Assembly (NCBI RefSeq): GCF_018531445.1
Contig: NZ_JAHDTH010000073.1
Span: 1 to 33,796 of the forward strand
DNA: 33,796 bases
Direction: 5' to 3'
DNA from: Pseudonocardia lacus
GTDB lineage: Bacteria > Actinomycetota > Actinomycetes > Mycobacteriales > Pseudonocardiaceae
A program made the translations under genes and the position numbers. Of the stretch, positions 21,938-30,917 are shown piece by piece; position 1 is the stretch's first letter, and each line of letters opens with the position of its first letter. The notes under the pieces were generated by a model, which did no database searches, was not told where the DNA came from, and saw nothing but the letters and a program-made list of their open reading frames with translations.

Positions 21938-22591
21938 CTATGCAGGCGAACCGGCCCCGGCAAGATCGCGTTGCAGGAGCCAGGCGCGCACGGCGTCGCG
22001 CAGGCCGGGTACGTCGGAGCGGAGGCTGTGGTCGCCGCGCAGGACGACGACGTCGCGGCCGGGGGCCGGGTCGGGGCGGCCGAACGGGTCGGTCGCGCCC
22101 TGCACGACCAGGACCGGCACGGTGGGCAGGGCCAGCTCGGCGAGGCGGTCCTTGTCCGGGCGGCCCGGCGGGTGCACCGGGAACGCCAGGCACAGCACGG
22201 CGGCCGCCCCGGCCCCGGCCGCGGTGCGGCAGGCCACCCTGGCGCCCGAGCTGCGCCCACCGGTGACCAGCCGGCCGGCGAAGCGCCCGCGGACGACCTC
22301 CACCGCGGCCAGCCAGGCCGTGTCGAGCTGGCCGGCCGGGGCCGGGGCGCGACGGCCCGCCACCCGGTAGGGCTGCTCGTTCAGGACGACCCGGACGCCC
22401 GCGGCCACGGCCACCCCCGCGACGGTGACGATGTCCGGGGCGGTGATGCCGCCGCCGGCGCCGTGCCCGAGCAGGAGCGTCGTGCGGGCGCCGGGGACGT
22501 CCAGGACGGTGATCCGGCCGGGCCCGTGCGGGGTGTCGACCGGCACGGCCTCGGGCTCGGTGGTCGCCCCGGTCGTCCCTCCGGTGGTCAT
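21938..22591 (-). CDS. Alpha/beta hydrolase, KANL3/Tex30-like
   Basis: 217 residues. The early strand LLLGHGAGGGI holds the oxyanion loop, the nucleophile is in VTGGRSSGARVACR, the acid Asp in VVQGATDPFG, and the His in LRGDHSL near the C-terminus. This set matches the KANL3/Tex30 alpha/beta hydrolase group (dienelactone-hydrolase-like). The substrate is unknown. Its ATG overlaps the SRAP stop (ATGA), so the two are translationally coupled, though no functional link is obvious. Confidence 0.85.
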   Translation of the reverse strand: MTTGGTTGATTEPEAVPVDTPHGPGRITVLDVPGARTTLLLGHGAGGGITAPDIVTVAGVAVAAGVRVVLNEQPYRVAGRRAPAPAGQLDTAWLAAVEVVRGRFAGRLVTGGRSSGARVACRTAAGAGAAAVLCLAFPVHPPGRPDKDRLAELALPTVPVLVVQGATDPFGRPDPAPGRDVVVLRGDHSLRSDVPGLRDAVRAWLLQRDLAGAGSPA

Positions 22592-23382
22592 TGCGGGTTG
22601 GGGCCGGCCAGCAGGTCGAGCTGCAGCGGCTCGCGGACCTCCTCGGCGGGCAGCTCCGCGAGCAGCTCCGGCCCGTTGTTGCGGACGCTGTTGACCGCGG
22701 ACCCGATGGCGCGCAGCTCCAGCCGCGCCACCAGCTCGGGCGACGGCGGGGCCAGCAGCCGGGTGATGGCCTCGTCGTCCTTGCCGGTGTCGGGGTCGAG
22801 CCAGGCGTCCCAGGCGTCGGGCGGCAGGACCAGCGGCATCCGGTCGTGGACCTGGGCCAGCACGCCGACGGCGCCGGTGGTCAGGATCGTCGCGGTGACC
22901 AGGCCGTCGGGGTACTTGCCCTCCGGGTCGTCCTTCGGCTTCCAGTACTCCCACAGCCCGGCCAGCGCCAGCGAGCTGCCGTCGGTGTAGTGCGTGTAGT
23001 AGGGCTGCTTGTGCTCGGGGCCGCGCTGCCACTCGTACCAGCCGTCGGCCGGGATGAGGCAGCGCCGCGAGGCGAGCGCCCGGCGGAACGCCGGCTTCTC
23101 GGCCGCCGACTCGGCCCGCGCGTTGATCATCCGCGCGCCGGACTTGGGATCCTTCGACCAGGACGGCACCAGCCCCCAGCGCAGCATCCGCACGGTGCGC
23201 TCGGTGCTGTCCGGGTCGGGCTCGCCGCCGGCGTCACGCGGGTGCCGCTCGACGACCGCCGCGATCTGCTTGGTGGGCGCGACGTTGTAGTCCGTGGTCT
23301 TGGCGCCCTGCGTCGCGTCGACGGCGCGGAACTCGTCGGCGAGGTCGGCGGGGGCCTTGATGGAGGCGTAGCGGCCGCACAT
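22588..23382 (-). CDS. SOS response-associated peptidase (SRAP/HMCES/YedK)
   Basis: 264 residues. Cys2 (MCGRYAS) is the invariant nucleophile exposed after Met removal; it forms a thiazolidine crosslink with abasic sites in single-stranded DNA. The conserved [33 protein letters not shown] (active-site Glu) and VHDRMPLVL (active-site His) are all present. A loop with Glu, Pro and Asp at about residues 50-62 is longer than in E. coli YedK. It is divergent from aroA, as Rv3226c is from Rv3227, and heads a three-gene operon. Confidence 0.95.
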   Translation of the reverse strand: MCGRYASIKAPADLADEFRAVDATQGAKTTDYNVAPTKQIAAVVERHPRDAGGEPDPDSTERTVRMLRWGLVPSWSKDPKSGARMINARAESAAEKPAFRRALASRRCLIPADGWYEWQRGPEHKQPYYTHYTDGSSLALAGLWEYWKPKDDPEGKYPDGLVTATILTTGAVGVLAQVHDRMPLVLPPDAWDAWLDPDTGKDDEAITRLLAPPSPELVARLELRAIGSAVNSVRNNGPELLAELPAEEVREPLQLDLLAGPNPQ

Positions 23383-23441
23383 GGACCCATCGTGGCACGG
23401 CCCCCCGACACCGACCGGGCTCGTGCGGGATCATCGGTGCC

Positions 23442-24722
23442 GTGACTCCTACACGGCCGGAGCCTTGGCCCGCCCCGCTCGCCACCGGTCCCGTGCACGC
23501 CCGCGTCTCGGTGCCCGGCTCCAAGTCCGTCACCAACCGCGCCCTGCTGCTGGCCGCGCTGTCCGGCGGCGAGGCGAGGGTCTCGGGCGCGCCGGCCAGC
23601 CGCGACACCGCGCTCATGGTGGGCGCGCTGCGGGCGCTGGGCGTGCCCGTCGAGGTCGACGGCGAGCGGGTCGCGTTCGCCGCGCACGACGGCCCGCACG
23701 GCGGCGGCTCGGTCGACTGCGGCCTGGCCGGCACGGTCATGCGGTTCGTGCCGCCTGCGGCGGCGCTGGCCGACGGTCCGGTCGCCTTCGACGGCGACCC
23801 GCGGGCCCGGGAGCGGCCGATGGCGACCGTGCTCGACGCGCTGCGCGGGCTCGGCGCCGTCGTCGAGGGCGACGGGCTGCCGTTCACCGTGCGCGGGACG
23901 GGTTCGGTGGCCGGCGGCGAGGTGACCGTCGACGCGTCGGCGTCGTCGCAGTTCGTGTCCGGGCTGCTGCTGTCGGCGGCCCGTTACGAGAAGGGCGTCA
24001 CCGTGTACCACGACGGCAAGCCGGTGCCGTCGCTGCCGCACATCGAGATGACCGTCGCGATGCTGCGCGAGGCCGGCGTCGAGGTCGACGACGCCGAGCC
24101 CAACACCTGGCGGGTGGCCCCCGGGCCGATCCGGGCGCGCGACTGGGCCGTCGAGCCCGACCTGTCCAACGCCGCGGTGTTCCTGGCCGCGGCGGCGGTC
24201 ACCGGCGGCGAGGTGACGGTGCTCGGCTGGCCGGCCGGCTCCACCCAGCCGGGGGCGCACGTGCTGTCCGTGCTGGAGCAGGCCGGCTGCGCGGTCTCGG
24301 TGTCGGCCGACGGCGCCACCGTCCGCGGTCCGCGGCGGCTGGCCGGCATCGACGTCGACCTGCACGAGTCCAGCGAGCTGACGCCCACGGTCGCCGCCGT
24401 CGCGGCGCTGGCCGACGGGCCCTCGCGGATCACCGGCGTGGCCCACATCCGCGGCCACGAGACCGACCGCCTCGCCGCGCTGGCCGCCGAGATCAACGGC
24501 CTGGGCGGCGCGGTCACCGAGCTGCCCGACGGGCTGGAGATCCGCCCGGCGCCGCTGCACGGCGGCGCGTGGGGCGCCTACGCCGACCACCGGATGGCCA
24601 CCGCCGGGGCGATCATCGGCCTGCGCGTGCCCGGCGTCGAGATCGACGACGTCGAATGCACGAGCAAGACCATGCCCGGGTTCGCCCGGAAGTGGACGAC
24701 CGCGCTGGGGGCGGCGGTGTAG
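23442..24722 (+). CDS. aroA: 3-phosphoshikimate 1-carboxyvinyltransferase (EPSP synthase)
   Basis: 426 residues, full length. It joins shikimate-3-phosphate and phosphoenolpyruvate in the sixth step of chorismate synthesis. Seen: [15 protein letters not shown] (about 25-39) with the Lys/Ser substrate site, [24 protein letters not shown] with the conserved Arg residues, [10 protein letters not shown], and the C-terminal [11 protein letters not shown] and SKTMPGFA. The GTG at 23442 has no clear ribosome binding site. It is followed by a short coupled frame and rsgA, matching Rv3227-Rv3228. Confidence 0.97.
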   Translation: MTPTRPEPWPAPLATGPVHARVSVPGSKSVTNRALLLAALSGGEARVSGAPASRDTALMVGALRALGVPVEVDGERVAFAAHDGPHGGGSVDCGLAGTVMRFVPPAAALADGPVAFDGDPRARERPMATVLDALRGLGAVVEGDGLPFTVRGTGSVAGGEVTVDASASSQFVSGLLLSAARYEKGVTVYHDGKPVPSLPHIEMTVAMLREAGVEVDDAEPNTWRVAPGPIRARDWAVEPDLSNAAVFLAAAAVTGGEVTVLGWPAGSTQPGAHVLSVLEQAGCAVSVSADGATVRGPRRLAGIDVDLHESSELTPTVAAVAALADGPSRITGVAHIRGHETDRLAALAAEINGLGGAVTELPDGLEIRPAPLHGGAWGAYADHRMATAGAIIGLRVPGVEIDDVECTSKTMPGFARKWTTALGAAV

Positions 24723-24732
24723 GCGGATCGCG

Positions 24733-24813
24733 ATGAGCGGGTCAGCGAGCGGATCACCCGACACGGCGTCCTGCGCGCAGCGCCGACCGAGCGCCGGCGG
24801 GGGAACGCGGTGA
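24733..24813 (+). CDS. 26-codon ORF overlapping the rsgA start
   Basis: A frame MSGSASGSPDTASCAQ ending GGGTR begins 10 bp after aroA, and its TGA overlaps the rsgA GTG as GTGA. The ribosome binding site is only fair (GGCGGA). It has no family resemblance and is Ser/Gly-rich. It may couple rsgA translation to aroA, or be a chance frame. Confidence 0.3.
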   Translation: MSGSASGSPDTASCAQRRPSAGGGTR

Positions 24814-25874
24814 GCCGGCGCGAGTACGACGAGTCCGACGTCCGGGTGCGGCCCGGGCGGCGCGGCTCGCGCCCGCGCACCAAGCGCCGCCCCGAGCACG
24901 CCGACGCCGAGCCCGCCATGGTCACCACTGTCGACCGCGGCCGCTGGACCTGCGCCCCCGACGCCGACAGCACCCGCCCCCCGGTGACCGCGATGCGGGC
25001 CAGGGAGCTGGGGCGCACGCCGATCGTGGTCGGCGACCGGGTCGGGCTGGTCGGCGACCTGTCCGGCGCGGTCGACACCATCGCGCGGATCGTGCGCGTC
25101 GAGGAACGCGCGACGAGCCTGCGCCGCACCGCCGACGACGACGACCCGTACGAACGGCTCGTCGTGGCCAACGCCGAGCTGCTGGTGATCGTCACCGCGG
25201 TGGCCGACCCGGAGCCGCGCACCGGCTTCGTCGACCGCTGCCTGGTCGCGGCCTACGCCGGCGGGCTGTCGCCGGTGCTCTGCCTGACCAAGGCCGACCT
25301 GGCCGACCCCGAGGTGTTCGCCGCCCCGTACCGCGACCTCGACCTGCCGGTGCTCGTCACCCGCCACGACCAGCCGCCGACGGAGCTGGCCGCGCTGCTG
25401 GCCGGGCGGGTGTCCGCGCTCGTCGGGCACTCGGGGGTGGGCAAGTCGACGCTGGTCAACGCGATCCTGCCGGACGCGGCGCGGGCCGTCGGCGTGGTGT
25501 CGGGGGTCGGCAAGGGCCGGCACACGACCGTCGCCGCGCTGGCGCTGCCGCTGCCGGCCGAGCGCGGCGGCGGCTGGGTGGTCGACACGCCGGGCGTGCG
25601 GTCCTTCGGGCTGGCCCACGTCACCCCCGACGACGTGCCGGCCGCGTTCGACGACCTGGCCGCGGCCATCGAGGACTGCCCGCGCGGGTGCGGCCACCTC
25701 GGCCCGCCCGCCGACCCCGAGTGCGCGCTCGACGAGCTCGTCGGGAAGGGGCAGCTGCGGCCCGCCCGGTTGGCCGCGCTGCGCCGGATCCTCGTCACGC
25801 TGCGTCGGTCGCCGGGCGAGCAGGCCCCGCCCGATGGTGGTGACACCCGCGACGGTGGCACCCTCCTCCCATGA
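24810..25874 (+). CDS. rsgA: Ribosome small subunit-dependent GTPase RsgA
   Basis: 354 residues. An N-terminal OB-fold-like domain ends near residue 110. The circularly permuted GTPase follows, with LTKADLADPEV (G4) before the P-loop GHSGVGKSTLVNAI (about 206-219) and DTPGVRSFG (G3). The C-terminal zinc knuckle is DCPRGCGHLGPPADPECAL. RsgA releases RbfA and checks late 30S assembly. A basic 30-residue N-terminal extension ([20 protein letters not shown]) is typical of actinobacteria. The GTG is preceded by GGGGGAA. The next gene overlaps by ATGA. Confidence 0.95.
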   Translation: MSRREYDESDVRVRPGRRGSRPRTKRRPEHADAEPAMVTTVDRGRWTCAPDADSTRPPVTAMRARELGRTPIVVGDRVGLVGDLSGAVDTIARIVRVEERATSLRRTADDDDPYERLVVANAELLVIVTAVADPEPRTGFVDRCLVAAYAGGLSPVLCLTKADLADPEVFAAPYRDLDLPVLVTRHDQPPTELAALLAGRVSALVGHSGVGKSTLVNAILPDAARAVGVVSGVGKGRHTTVAALALPLPAERGGGWVVDTPGVRSFGLAHVTPDDVPAAFDDLAAAIEDCPRGCGHLGPPADPECALDELVGKGQLRPARLAALRRILVTLRRSPGEQAPPDGGDTRDGGTLLP

Positions 25875-26311
25875 CCGAGGGGGCCTCCGGGGGACGACCG
25901 CCGCTGCGGATCGGCAACGCCGAGCGCGCATCGGCGATGAAGGCGCTCGACGAACACCTCGAGCAGGGCAGGCTGGGTGCCGAGGAGTACGGCGAGCGCT
26001 CGGCGGCCGCGGCCGTCGCGACCACCGCCGACGAGCTGCGCGCGCTGTTCACCGACCTGCCCGCGCCGCACCCGCAGCTGCCCGATCAGGAGCCGTTGCC
26101 GCCGACCGCCGCCCTGCCCGCGGTTCCGCCCGGTGGGGAGGTCGCGCGGCCGCGCGGCTTCGTCGACGAGTGGGGCCCGCGGATCGTCGCGGTGGCCCCG
26201 TTCGTCGCGGTGGCGCTGTTCCTGCTCACCCGGCAGTGGGTGTTCTTCCTGCTGATCCCCGCGGCCGGCGCGCTGTTCTGGGGCGGGCGCGACCGGCGCG
26301 GGCGGGGGTGA
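25871..26311 (+). CDS. DUF1707 domain membrane protein
   Basis: 146 residues. Residues about 12-65 form the DUF1707 domain (LRIGNAERASAMKALDEHLE, then QGRLGAEEYGERSAAAAVAT). A Pro-rich linker and two close membrane helices (about 104-140) follow. DUF1707 is a short actinobacterial helical domain of unknown function found at N-termini of membrane proteins. It overlaps the rsgA stop (ATGA) and ends 3 bp from the convergent gene at 26315. Confidence 0.88.
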   Translation: MTEGASGGRPPLRIGNAERASAMKALDEHLEQGRLGAEEYGERSAAAAVATTADELRALFTDLPAPHPQLPDQEPLPPTAALPAVPPGGEVARPRGFVDEWGPRIVAVAPFVAVALFLLTRQWVFFLLIPAAGALFWGGRDRRGRG

Positions 26312-26314
26312 GGC

Positions 26315-26545
26315 TCACACCCTGAACGGCGGGTCCCCGGGCAGCGGGGCGTCGGTCTGCTCGTCCTGGGCGTGCACCTCGACGAGCGCGCGGCGGGCTG
26401 CCGGGTGCCACAGGTCCTCGAACGGCTGGAACAGGTCGCCGCCGCCGGTGCCGCGGCGGCGGGCGCGCGCGGCGACCAGCGGCAACCCCACCAGGAACAC
26501 CGCGAACAGCGCCACGACCAGGACCACTGCCGGTGCGTCCGCCAC
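26315..26545 (-). CDS. Small membrane-anchored protein, hypothetical
   Basis: 76 residues. One N-terminal hydrophobic helix (VVLVVALFAVFLVGLPLVAA) is followed by a basic stop (RARRRG) and a cytoplasmic tail with FQPFEDLWHPAARRAL. The tail resembles the DUF6191-type family, but I am not sure. The GTG lies 5 bp after the DUF6912-like gene, so it is the last gene of the WS/DGAT operon. Confidence 0.75.
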   Translation of the reverse strand: MADAPAVVLVVALFAVFLVGLPLVAARARRRGTGGGDLFQPFEDLWHPAARRALVEVHAQDEQTDAPLPGDPPFRV

Positions 26546-26550
26546 AGCCG

Positions 26551-27063
26551 TCAGGGTGCCATATCGACCAGGAACGCCACCTCGGACGGGTCGTACCAGG
26601 CCAGCTCGTGGTCCTCGGCCTCGCCGACCAGGAACTCCGCGTCCAGGTCGCCCATGTCGGCCGCGTCCACCGCGGCCGAGGCCTGCCGCACCGCGTAGAC
26701 CGCGTCCTCCGTGTCGACGTGCACCGAGGCGATCTTCTCCATCGGCACCCCGCCGGAGATCCGCACGGCGCCGTCGTCGAGATCGGGGCGGACGGTGACG
26801 TCCTCCAGGTCGGCCGCGACGACGACCCGGCGCGCCGGGGTGGTCTCGTCCTCGCCCAGCCCGAACTCCACCGACAGCAGCCGCAGCGACGCCCGCGCCG
26901 CCTCGTTCATCGCGGCGTACTCCAACTCCTCGTCGTCGCCGCTGGTGTAGGACTCGCGCAGCTTCGGCGTCAGCGCGAAGGCGGTGCCCCCGATCGGCTC
27001 CAGCACCCCGTTCTTGACCATCGTGCGCAGCATCGGCCAGGTCGCCGGAACGTACACCCGCAT
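26551..27063 (-). CDS. DUF6912-like conserved actinobacterial protein
   Basis: 170 residues, start MRVYVPATWPMLRTMV. It is acidic and soluble with no membrane helix and no enzyme motif I recognise. It carries the conserved ALTPKLRESY, EYAAMNEAARASL, RRVVVAADL and WYDPSEVAFLV segments of a family found beside WS/DGAT genes (Rv3231c-like by position and length). The ATG has GAGGGGAAC upstream. It lies 22 bp after the WS/DGAT gene, in the same operon. Function unknown. Confidence 0.85.
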   Translation of the reverse strand: MRVYVPATWPMLRTMVKNGVLEPIGGTAFALTPKLRESYTSGDDEELEYAAMNEAARASLRLLSVEFGLGEDETTPARRVVVAADLEDVTVRPDLDDGAVRISGGVPMEKIASVHVDTEDAVYAVRQASAAVDAADMGDLDAEFLVGEAEDHELAWYDPSEVAFLVDMAP

Positions 27064-27085
27064 CAGGTTCCCCTCACCCGCTCGA

Positions 27086-28495
27086 TCACCCGACGGTGGC
27101 GAGCAGCTCGTCGAGCGCCTCGTCGACCATGCCGGCCAGCACGTCCACGTCGGACATGGCGTCGCGGTCGCCGTTGAAGCCGTAGAACACCCCGCCGTCG
27201 TAGGACGTCAGCCCGATGGCCAGCGCCTGCCCCTTGGCCAGCGGGACCACCGGGAACATCTCCAGCATCCGCGCCCCCGCCGCGTACAGCGGGAACTGCG
27301 GGCCCGGGACGTTCGTCACCACCACGTTGAAGATCCGCTTGGAGATCCCGCTCGCCGCCCTGGCCCCCAACGCGTGCAGGGTAGGCGGTGCGAAGCCGCC
27401 GATCCGGACCAGGGTGTCGGCCCCGACCGACTGCCCGCCGGACGTGTGCTCGCGCATCGCGTGCGTGACGTGGTGCAGCCGCACCACCGGGCTCGGCTCG
27501 CCGACCGGCAGGTCGACGATGAACGACGAGACCCGGTTGCCCAGCGTGCCGGACGTGGCCGAGCTGGGCACGTCGGCCTCGCCGCGCACCGACAGCGGCA
27601 CCATCGCCCGCAGCCTCGACGACGGCCCCACCGGCTCCCCCCGCGAGAGCAGCCAGTTGCGCAGGGCGCCGGACACCACGCTGAGCACGACGTCGTTGAC
27701 GCTGCAGCCGTGCGCGGTGCGGATCTTGCGGTAGCTCTCCAGCTCGGTGCGCGCGATCGCGAACCGGCGCTGCGTGGAGATGTCGACGTTGAGCGGGGTG
27801 CCCGGGGCGGGCCGCGACGCGGTGCGGGCCATCGTGAACAGCTGGCCGAACGCCCCGGCGACCTTGTTGACCGTGGCCATCGCGTCGCCCGCCGCGACGC
27901 GGGCGTTGTCGACGACCTCGGCGGGCCGGGCGACGGCCTCGGTGAACGCCTCCAGCAGCAGCTGCGCCGCGCTCGGCTCCGGGCGCGGCATCCACAGCTC
28001 GTCGGGCACCGCGCGCGGCTGCGCCGAGACGTCCAGGATGACCTGGCCGATGTCGATCGCGCTGATGCCGTCGACCATCGCCTGGTGGGTCTTGGTGACC
28101 ACCGCGGTCCGGCCCCGGGCCAGCCCCTCGACCAGGTACATCTCCCACAGCGGGCGGGTGTGGTCGAGCGGGCGCGACATCAGCCGCGCGACCAGCTCGG
28201 TGAGCTGCTCGTCCGAGCCCGGCTTGGGCAGCGCCGAGCGCCGCACGTGGTAGGCGACGTCGAAGTCGGGGTCGTCGATCCACACCGGACGGGCCAGGTT
28301 GCCCGGCACGTACCGGACCTTCTGCCGGTACCGCGGCACGAGCGGGATGCGCTGGTCGACCAGCTCGACGAGCCGGTCGTAGTCGAAGCCGGCCCGCGGC
28401 CGCCGGAAGATCGACACCGCGCCGACGTGCATGGGTGTGGTCGGGGACTCCAGGTACAGGAACGAGGCGTCGAGGGCGGAGAGCCGCGGTGGCAT
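27086..28495 (-). CDS. Wax ester synthase / diacylglycerol acyltransferase (WS/DGAT)
   Basis: 469 residues covering both the N-terminal acyltransferase and the C-terminal DUF1298-type domains. The start (PRLSALDASFLYLESPTTPM) is a family hallmark. The active-site motif HHxxxDG reads HQAMVDGIS (about residues 137-145), so the second His is Gln. In the Acinetobacter enzyme the second His matters most, so activity may differ. The C-terminal NVVVTNVPGPQFPLYAAGA and GLTSYDGGVFYGFNGD are intact. It would make storage triacylglycerol or wax esters at the membrane. TAGGAT lies 6 nt before the ATG, indicating a leaderless mRNA. Confidence 0.92.
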   Translation of the reverse strand: MPPRLSALDASFLYLESPTTPMHVGAVSIFRRPRAGFDYDRLVELVDQRIPLVPRYRQKVRYVPGNLARPVWIDDPDFDVAYHVRRSALPKPGSDEQLTELVARLMSRPLDHTRPLWEMYLVEGLARGRTAVVTKTHQAMVDGISAIDIGQVILDVSAQPRAVPDELWMPRPEPSAAQLLLEAFTEAVARPAEVVDNARVAAGDAMATVNKVAGAFGQLFTMARTASRPAPGTPLNVDISTQRRFAIARTELESYRKIRTAHGCSVNDVVLSVVSGALRNWLLSRGEPVGPSSRLRAMVPLSVRGEADVPSSATSGTLGNRVSSFIVDLPVGEPSPVVRLHHVTHAMREHTSGGQSVGADTLVRIGGFAPPTLHALGARAASGISKRIFNVVVTNVPGPQFPLYAAGARMLEMFPVVPLAKGQALAIGLTSYDGGVFYGFNGDRDAMSDVDVLAGMVDEALDELLATVG

Positions 28496-28500
28496 GCCCC

Positions 28501-28556
28501 GATCCTAGGAGCGGTCGGGGCACCGGCGCCGGTGCTGGCGCCGCCGCTCCTATAGT
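28501..28556. promoter_or_regulatory. Mirror-symmetric divergent leaderless promoters (WS/DGAT and TrmH)
   Basis: Minus-strand TAGGAT (28507-28502) is 6 nt before ATG 28495. Plus-strand TATAGT (28551-28556) is 6 nt before ATG 28563. The -10 boxes are joined to the inverted repeat TAGGAGCGG (28506-28514) / CCGCTCCTA (28544-28552). At the middle is the perfect palindrome CACCGGCGCCGGTG (28521-28534). Confidence 0.65.
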
Positions 28557-28562
28557 TGCCCG

Positions 28563-29312
28563 ATGCCCGGCGAGCGCTCCCCGAAGGACACCTTCATCAC
28601 GGTGTACGGGCGCAAGCCGGTCCTCGAGGCCCTCGACGACATCGACCTGACCGTCGACAAGGTGATCCTCGCCGAAGGGCTGCGCGGCGAGCCCGTGCGG
28701 GCCATCCTGGCCGCCGCGCGCGACCGCGGCGTCCCCGTGCAGCGCGCCAGCGCCCACCGGGTGAAGGTGCTGGCCGGCAACGGCCGCCACGACCAGGGCG
28801 TGCTCGCCGACGTCGTCGCCCCGCGGATGGCGCCGGTCCGCGACTTCATCGACGACCTCGTCGGCCCCGCCTCGGTGCTGGTGCTCGACCGCGTCACAAA
28901 CCCGGCCAACGTCGGGATGATCCTGCGCAGCGCCACCGCCGCCGGGCTCGACGGCGTGCTCCTGCCCCGCCGCGGGGTCCCCTCCATCGACCCGCTGGTC
29001 GTCAAGGCCTCGGCCGGGGTGGCGTTCAAGGCGCCGGTGCTGCGCGCGTCGACGGCCGAGGAGGGCTGCGCGGAGCTGCGCGACGCCGGGTTCGGCGTGT
29101 ACGGCCTGGCCGCCGGCGGGGACTCGCTGCTCGACGCCGACCTCCCCGACCGGGTGGCCCTCGTCCTGGGCAACGAGACCGACGGCCTGTCCCCCGCCGT
29201 CCGCGACGAGCTCGACGGCACCCTCGCCATCCCCATGCTCGGCGGCGTCGAGTCCCTCAACGTCGCCAGCGCCGCCGCCGTCGCCGCCTTCGAGCTCTAC
29301 CGCCGCCGCTGA
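28563..29312 (+). CDS. TrmH/SpoU family RNA 2'-O-methyltransferase
   Basis: 249 residues. The N-terminal substrate-binding domain begins ITVYGRKPVLEALDD. The SPOUT knot motifs are complete: NPANVGMILRSA (motif 1, about 113), LVLGNETDGLSP (motif 2, about 199) and IPMLGGVESLNVASAAAVA (motif 3, about 222). It should methylate a ribose 2'-OH in rRNA or tRNA. It is similar to RlmB-type proteins, but the exact target cannot be read. It is divergent from WS/DGAT with a predicted leaderless start. Confidence 0.93.
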   Translation: MPGERSPKDTFITVYGRKPVLEALDDIDLTVDKVILAEGLRGEPVRAILAAARDRGVPVQRASAHRVKVLAGNGRHDQGVLADVVAPRMAPVRDFIDDLVGPASVLVLDRVTNPANVGMILRSATAAGLDGVLLPRRGVPSIDPLVVKASAGVAFKAPVLRASTAEEGCAELRDAGFGVYGLAAGGDSLLDADLPDRVALVLGNETDGLSPAVRDELDGTLAIPMLGGVESLNVASAAAVAAFELYRRR

Positions 29313-29351
29313 CAGTGCCCTTCCGGCGCGAGAGCGGCCTAGGGTGAACGG

Positions 29352-30572
29352 GTGGTGAAGCGTCGGGTACCCCGTCCGTCAGAGCTGGCGCCGCTGCTGC
29401 GACCGGCACCGTTCATCCGCGATGGCGCCGAGCGGCGGCTGCGGCACGCGGGCAGCATCGCCGACCTGCGCCGCATCGCGCGCCGGCGCACCCCGCGGGC
29501 CGTCTTCGACTACACCGACGGCGCCGCCGACGGCGAGCTCTCGCTCAACCGGGCCCGCGCCGCGTTCGCCCGGGTGGAGTTCTCCCCGACGGTGCTGCGC
29601 GACGTCTCGGACGTCGACACCGGCCGCGACATCCTCGGCCGGCGCTCCACGCTGCCGTTCGCCTTCGCGCCGACCGGCTTCACGCGGATGATGCACACCG
29701 AGGGCGAGGCGGCGGTGGCGTCGGTGGCCGGCGAGGTCGGCATCCCGTACACGCTCTCGACGATGGGCACCACGACCATCGAGGACGTCGCGGAGGCCGC
29801 CCCGGGCACCCGCAAGTGGTTCCAGCTCTACCTGTGGCGCGACCGCGCCCCGGGCAAGGACCTCGTCGAGCGGGCCGCGGCGGCCGGCTACGACACGCTG
29901 ATGCTGACCGTCGACACGCCCGTCGGCGGGGCCCGGCTGCGCGACGTGCGCAACGGCCTGACCATCCCGCCGCAGCTGACGCTGAAGACGTTCCTGGACG
30001 GCGCGCTGCACCCCAACTGGTGGTTCGACTTCCTGACCACCGAGCCGCTGAAGTTCGCCAGCCTGGAGTCCACCGACGGCACCGTCGCCGACCTGATCAA
30101 CCGGGTCTTCGACCCCGCGCTGACCATGGCCGACGTCGAGTGGCTGCGTTCGGTGTGGAACGGGAAGCTGGTGGTCAAGGGCATCCAGAGCGTCGAGGAC
30201 GCGCGCCGGGTCGTCGACGCGGGCGCCGACGCGGTGCTGCTGTCCAACCACGGCGGCCGCCAGCTCGACCGCGCGCCGATCCCGCTGGAGCTGGTGCAGC
30301 CGGTGGTCGAGGAGGTCGGCGACCGGGCCGAGGTGCTGGTCGACACCGGCATCACCCACGGCGCCGACATCGTGGCGGCGGTCGCGCTGGGCGCCCGCGC
30401 CGCGCTCATCGGCCGCGCCTACCTCTACGGGCTCATGGCCGGGGGCCGCACCGGGGTGGCCAAGTCGGTGCAGATCCTGGCCGGCGAGATCGTGCGCACC
30501 ATGCAGCTCCTCGGGGTCAACAGCGTCGACGAGCTGCGCCCTTCGCACGTGCGTCTGCGTCCGAACGGGTGA
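29352..30572 (+). CDS. FMN-dependent alpha-hydroxy-acid oxidizing protein (lactate dehydrogenase-like)
   Basis: 406 residues with the (beta/alpha)8 FMN fold. Seen: the Tyr-containing [11 protein letters not shown] early strand, [38 protein letters not shown], the Lys in [12 protein letters not shown], and the catalytic His300 in [22 protein letters not shown] (phosphate site) and [12 protein letters not shown] complete it. It oxidises an L-2-hydroxy acid such as lactate or mandelate and passes electrons to a quinone, cytochrome or oxygen. An extra 40 N-terminal residues precede the core. TAGGGT lies 6 nt before the GTG, indicating a leaderless mRNA. Confidence 0.92.
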   Translation: MVKRRVPRPSELAPLLRPAPFIRDGAERRLRHAGSIADLRRIARRRTPRAVFDYTDGAADGELSLNRARAAFARVEFSPTVLRDVSDVDTGRDILGRRSTLPFAFAPTGFTRMMHTEGEAAVASVAGEVGIPYTLSTMGTTTIEDVAEAAPGTRKWFQLYLWRDRAPGKDLVERAAAAGYDTLMLTVDTPVGGARLRDVRNGLTIPPQLTLKTFLDGALHPNWWFDFLTTEPLKFASLESTDGTVADLINRVFDPALTMADVEWLRSVWNGKLVVKGIQSVEDARRVVDAGADAVLLSNHGGRQLDRAPIPLELVQPVVEEVGDRAEVLVDTGITHGADIVAAVALGARAALIGRAYLYGLMAGGRTGVAKSVQILAGEIVRTMQLLGVNSVDELRPSHVRLRPNG

Positions 30573-30613
30573 ACTGACGCGTGGGGTCCGCGGTCCACGG
30601 GGACCCCCGGGCC

Positions 30614-30820
30614 ATGGTGGACTTCAACCAGGCCAAGCAGTTCCTCGACCAGCACGACGACAAGGTGGACCAGGCCCTCGACAAGGGCGGCGAGGCCGCC
30701 AAGGGCCGGTTCGCCGGCCACGAGGAGCACATCGACCAGGGCGTCGACCGTGCGCAGGAGTTCACTGGCGGGCGCGACACCACCCGCCAGGACGAGCAGC
30801 CCCCGCCTCCGCCCGCCTGA
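30614..30820 (+). CDS. MT0933-like antitoxin family protein, copy 1
   Basis: 68 residues. It contains two tandem halves of a short amphipathic repeat: FLDQHDDKVDQALDKGGEAA and HEEHIDQGVDRAQEFTGG, then a Pro-rich tail. This is the MT0933 antitoxin family pattern of mycobacteria. No toxin gene is adjacent. The ATG at 30614 is preferred because the homologous copy starts the same way (MDF). The paralogue lies 97 bp downstream. Confidence 0.85.
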   Translation: MVDFNQAKQFLDQHDDKVDQALDKGGEAAKGRFAGHEEHIDQGVDRAQEFTGGRDTTRQDEQPPPPPA

Positions 30821-30917
30821 GCAGACCACATCCGCTGCGCCCTTCGCCCGCCGGCATCAGCCGAACGGGCGAGGGGCGCCCTGGCGTGTCCGGCGGCGGG
30901 GGTGCCAGGGTGTGCGC

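Noticed and set aside
23127..25931. A 934-codon open frame on the minus strand across aroA and rsgA
   Set aside because: It is the antisense shadow of well-supported genes, has low-complexity Arg/Gly/His composition and no family resemblance. Long antisense frames are expected at this GC content.
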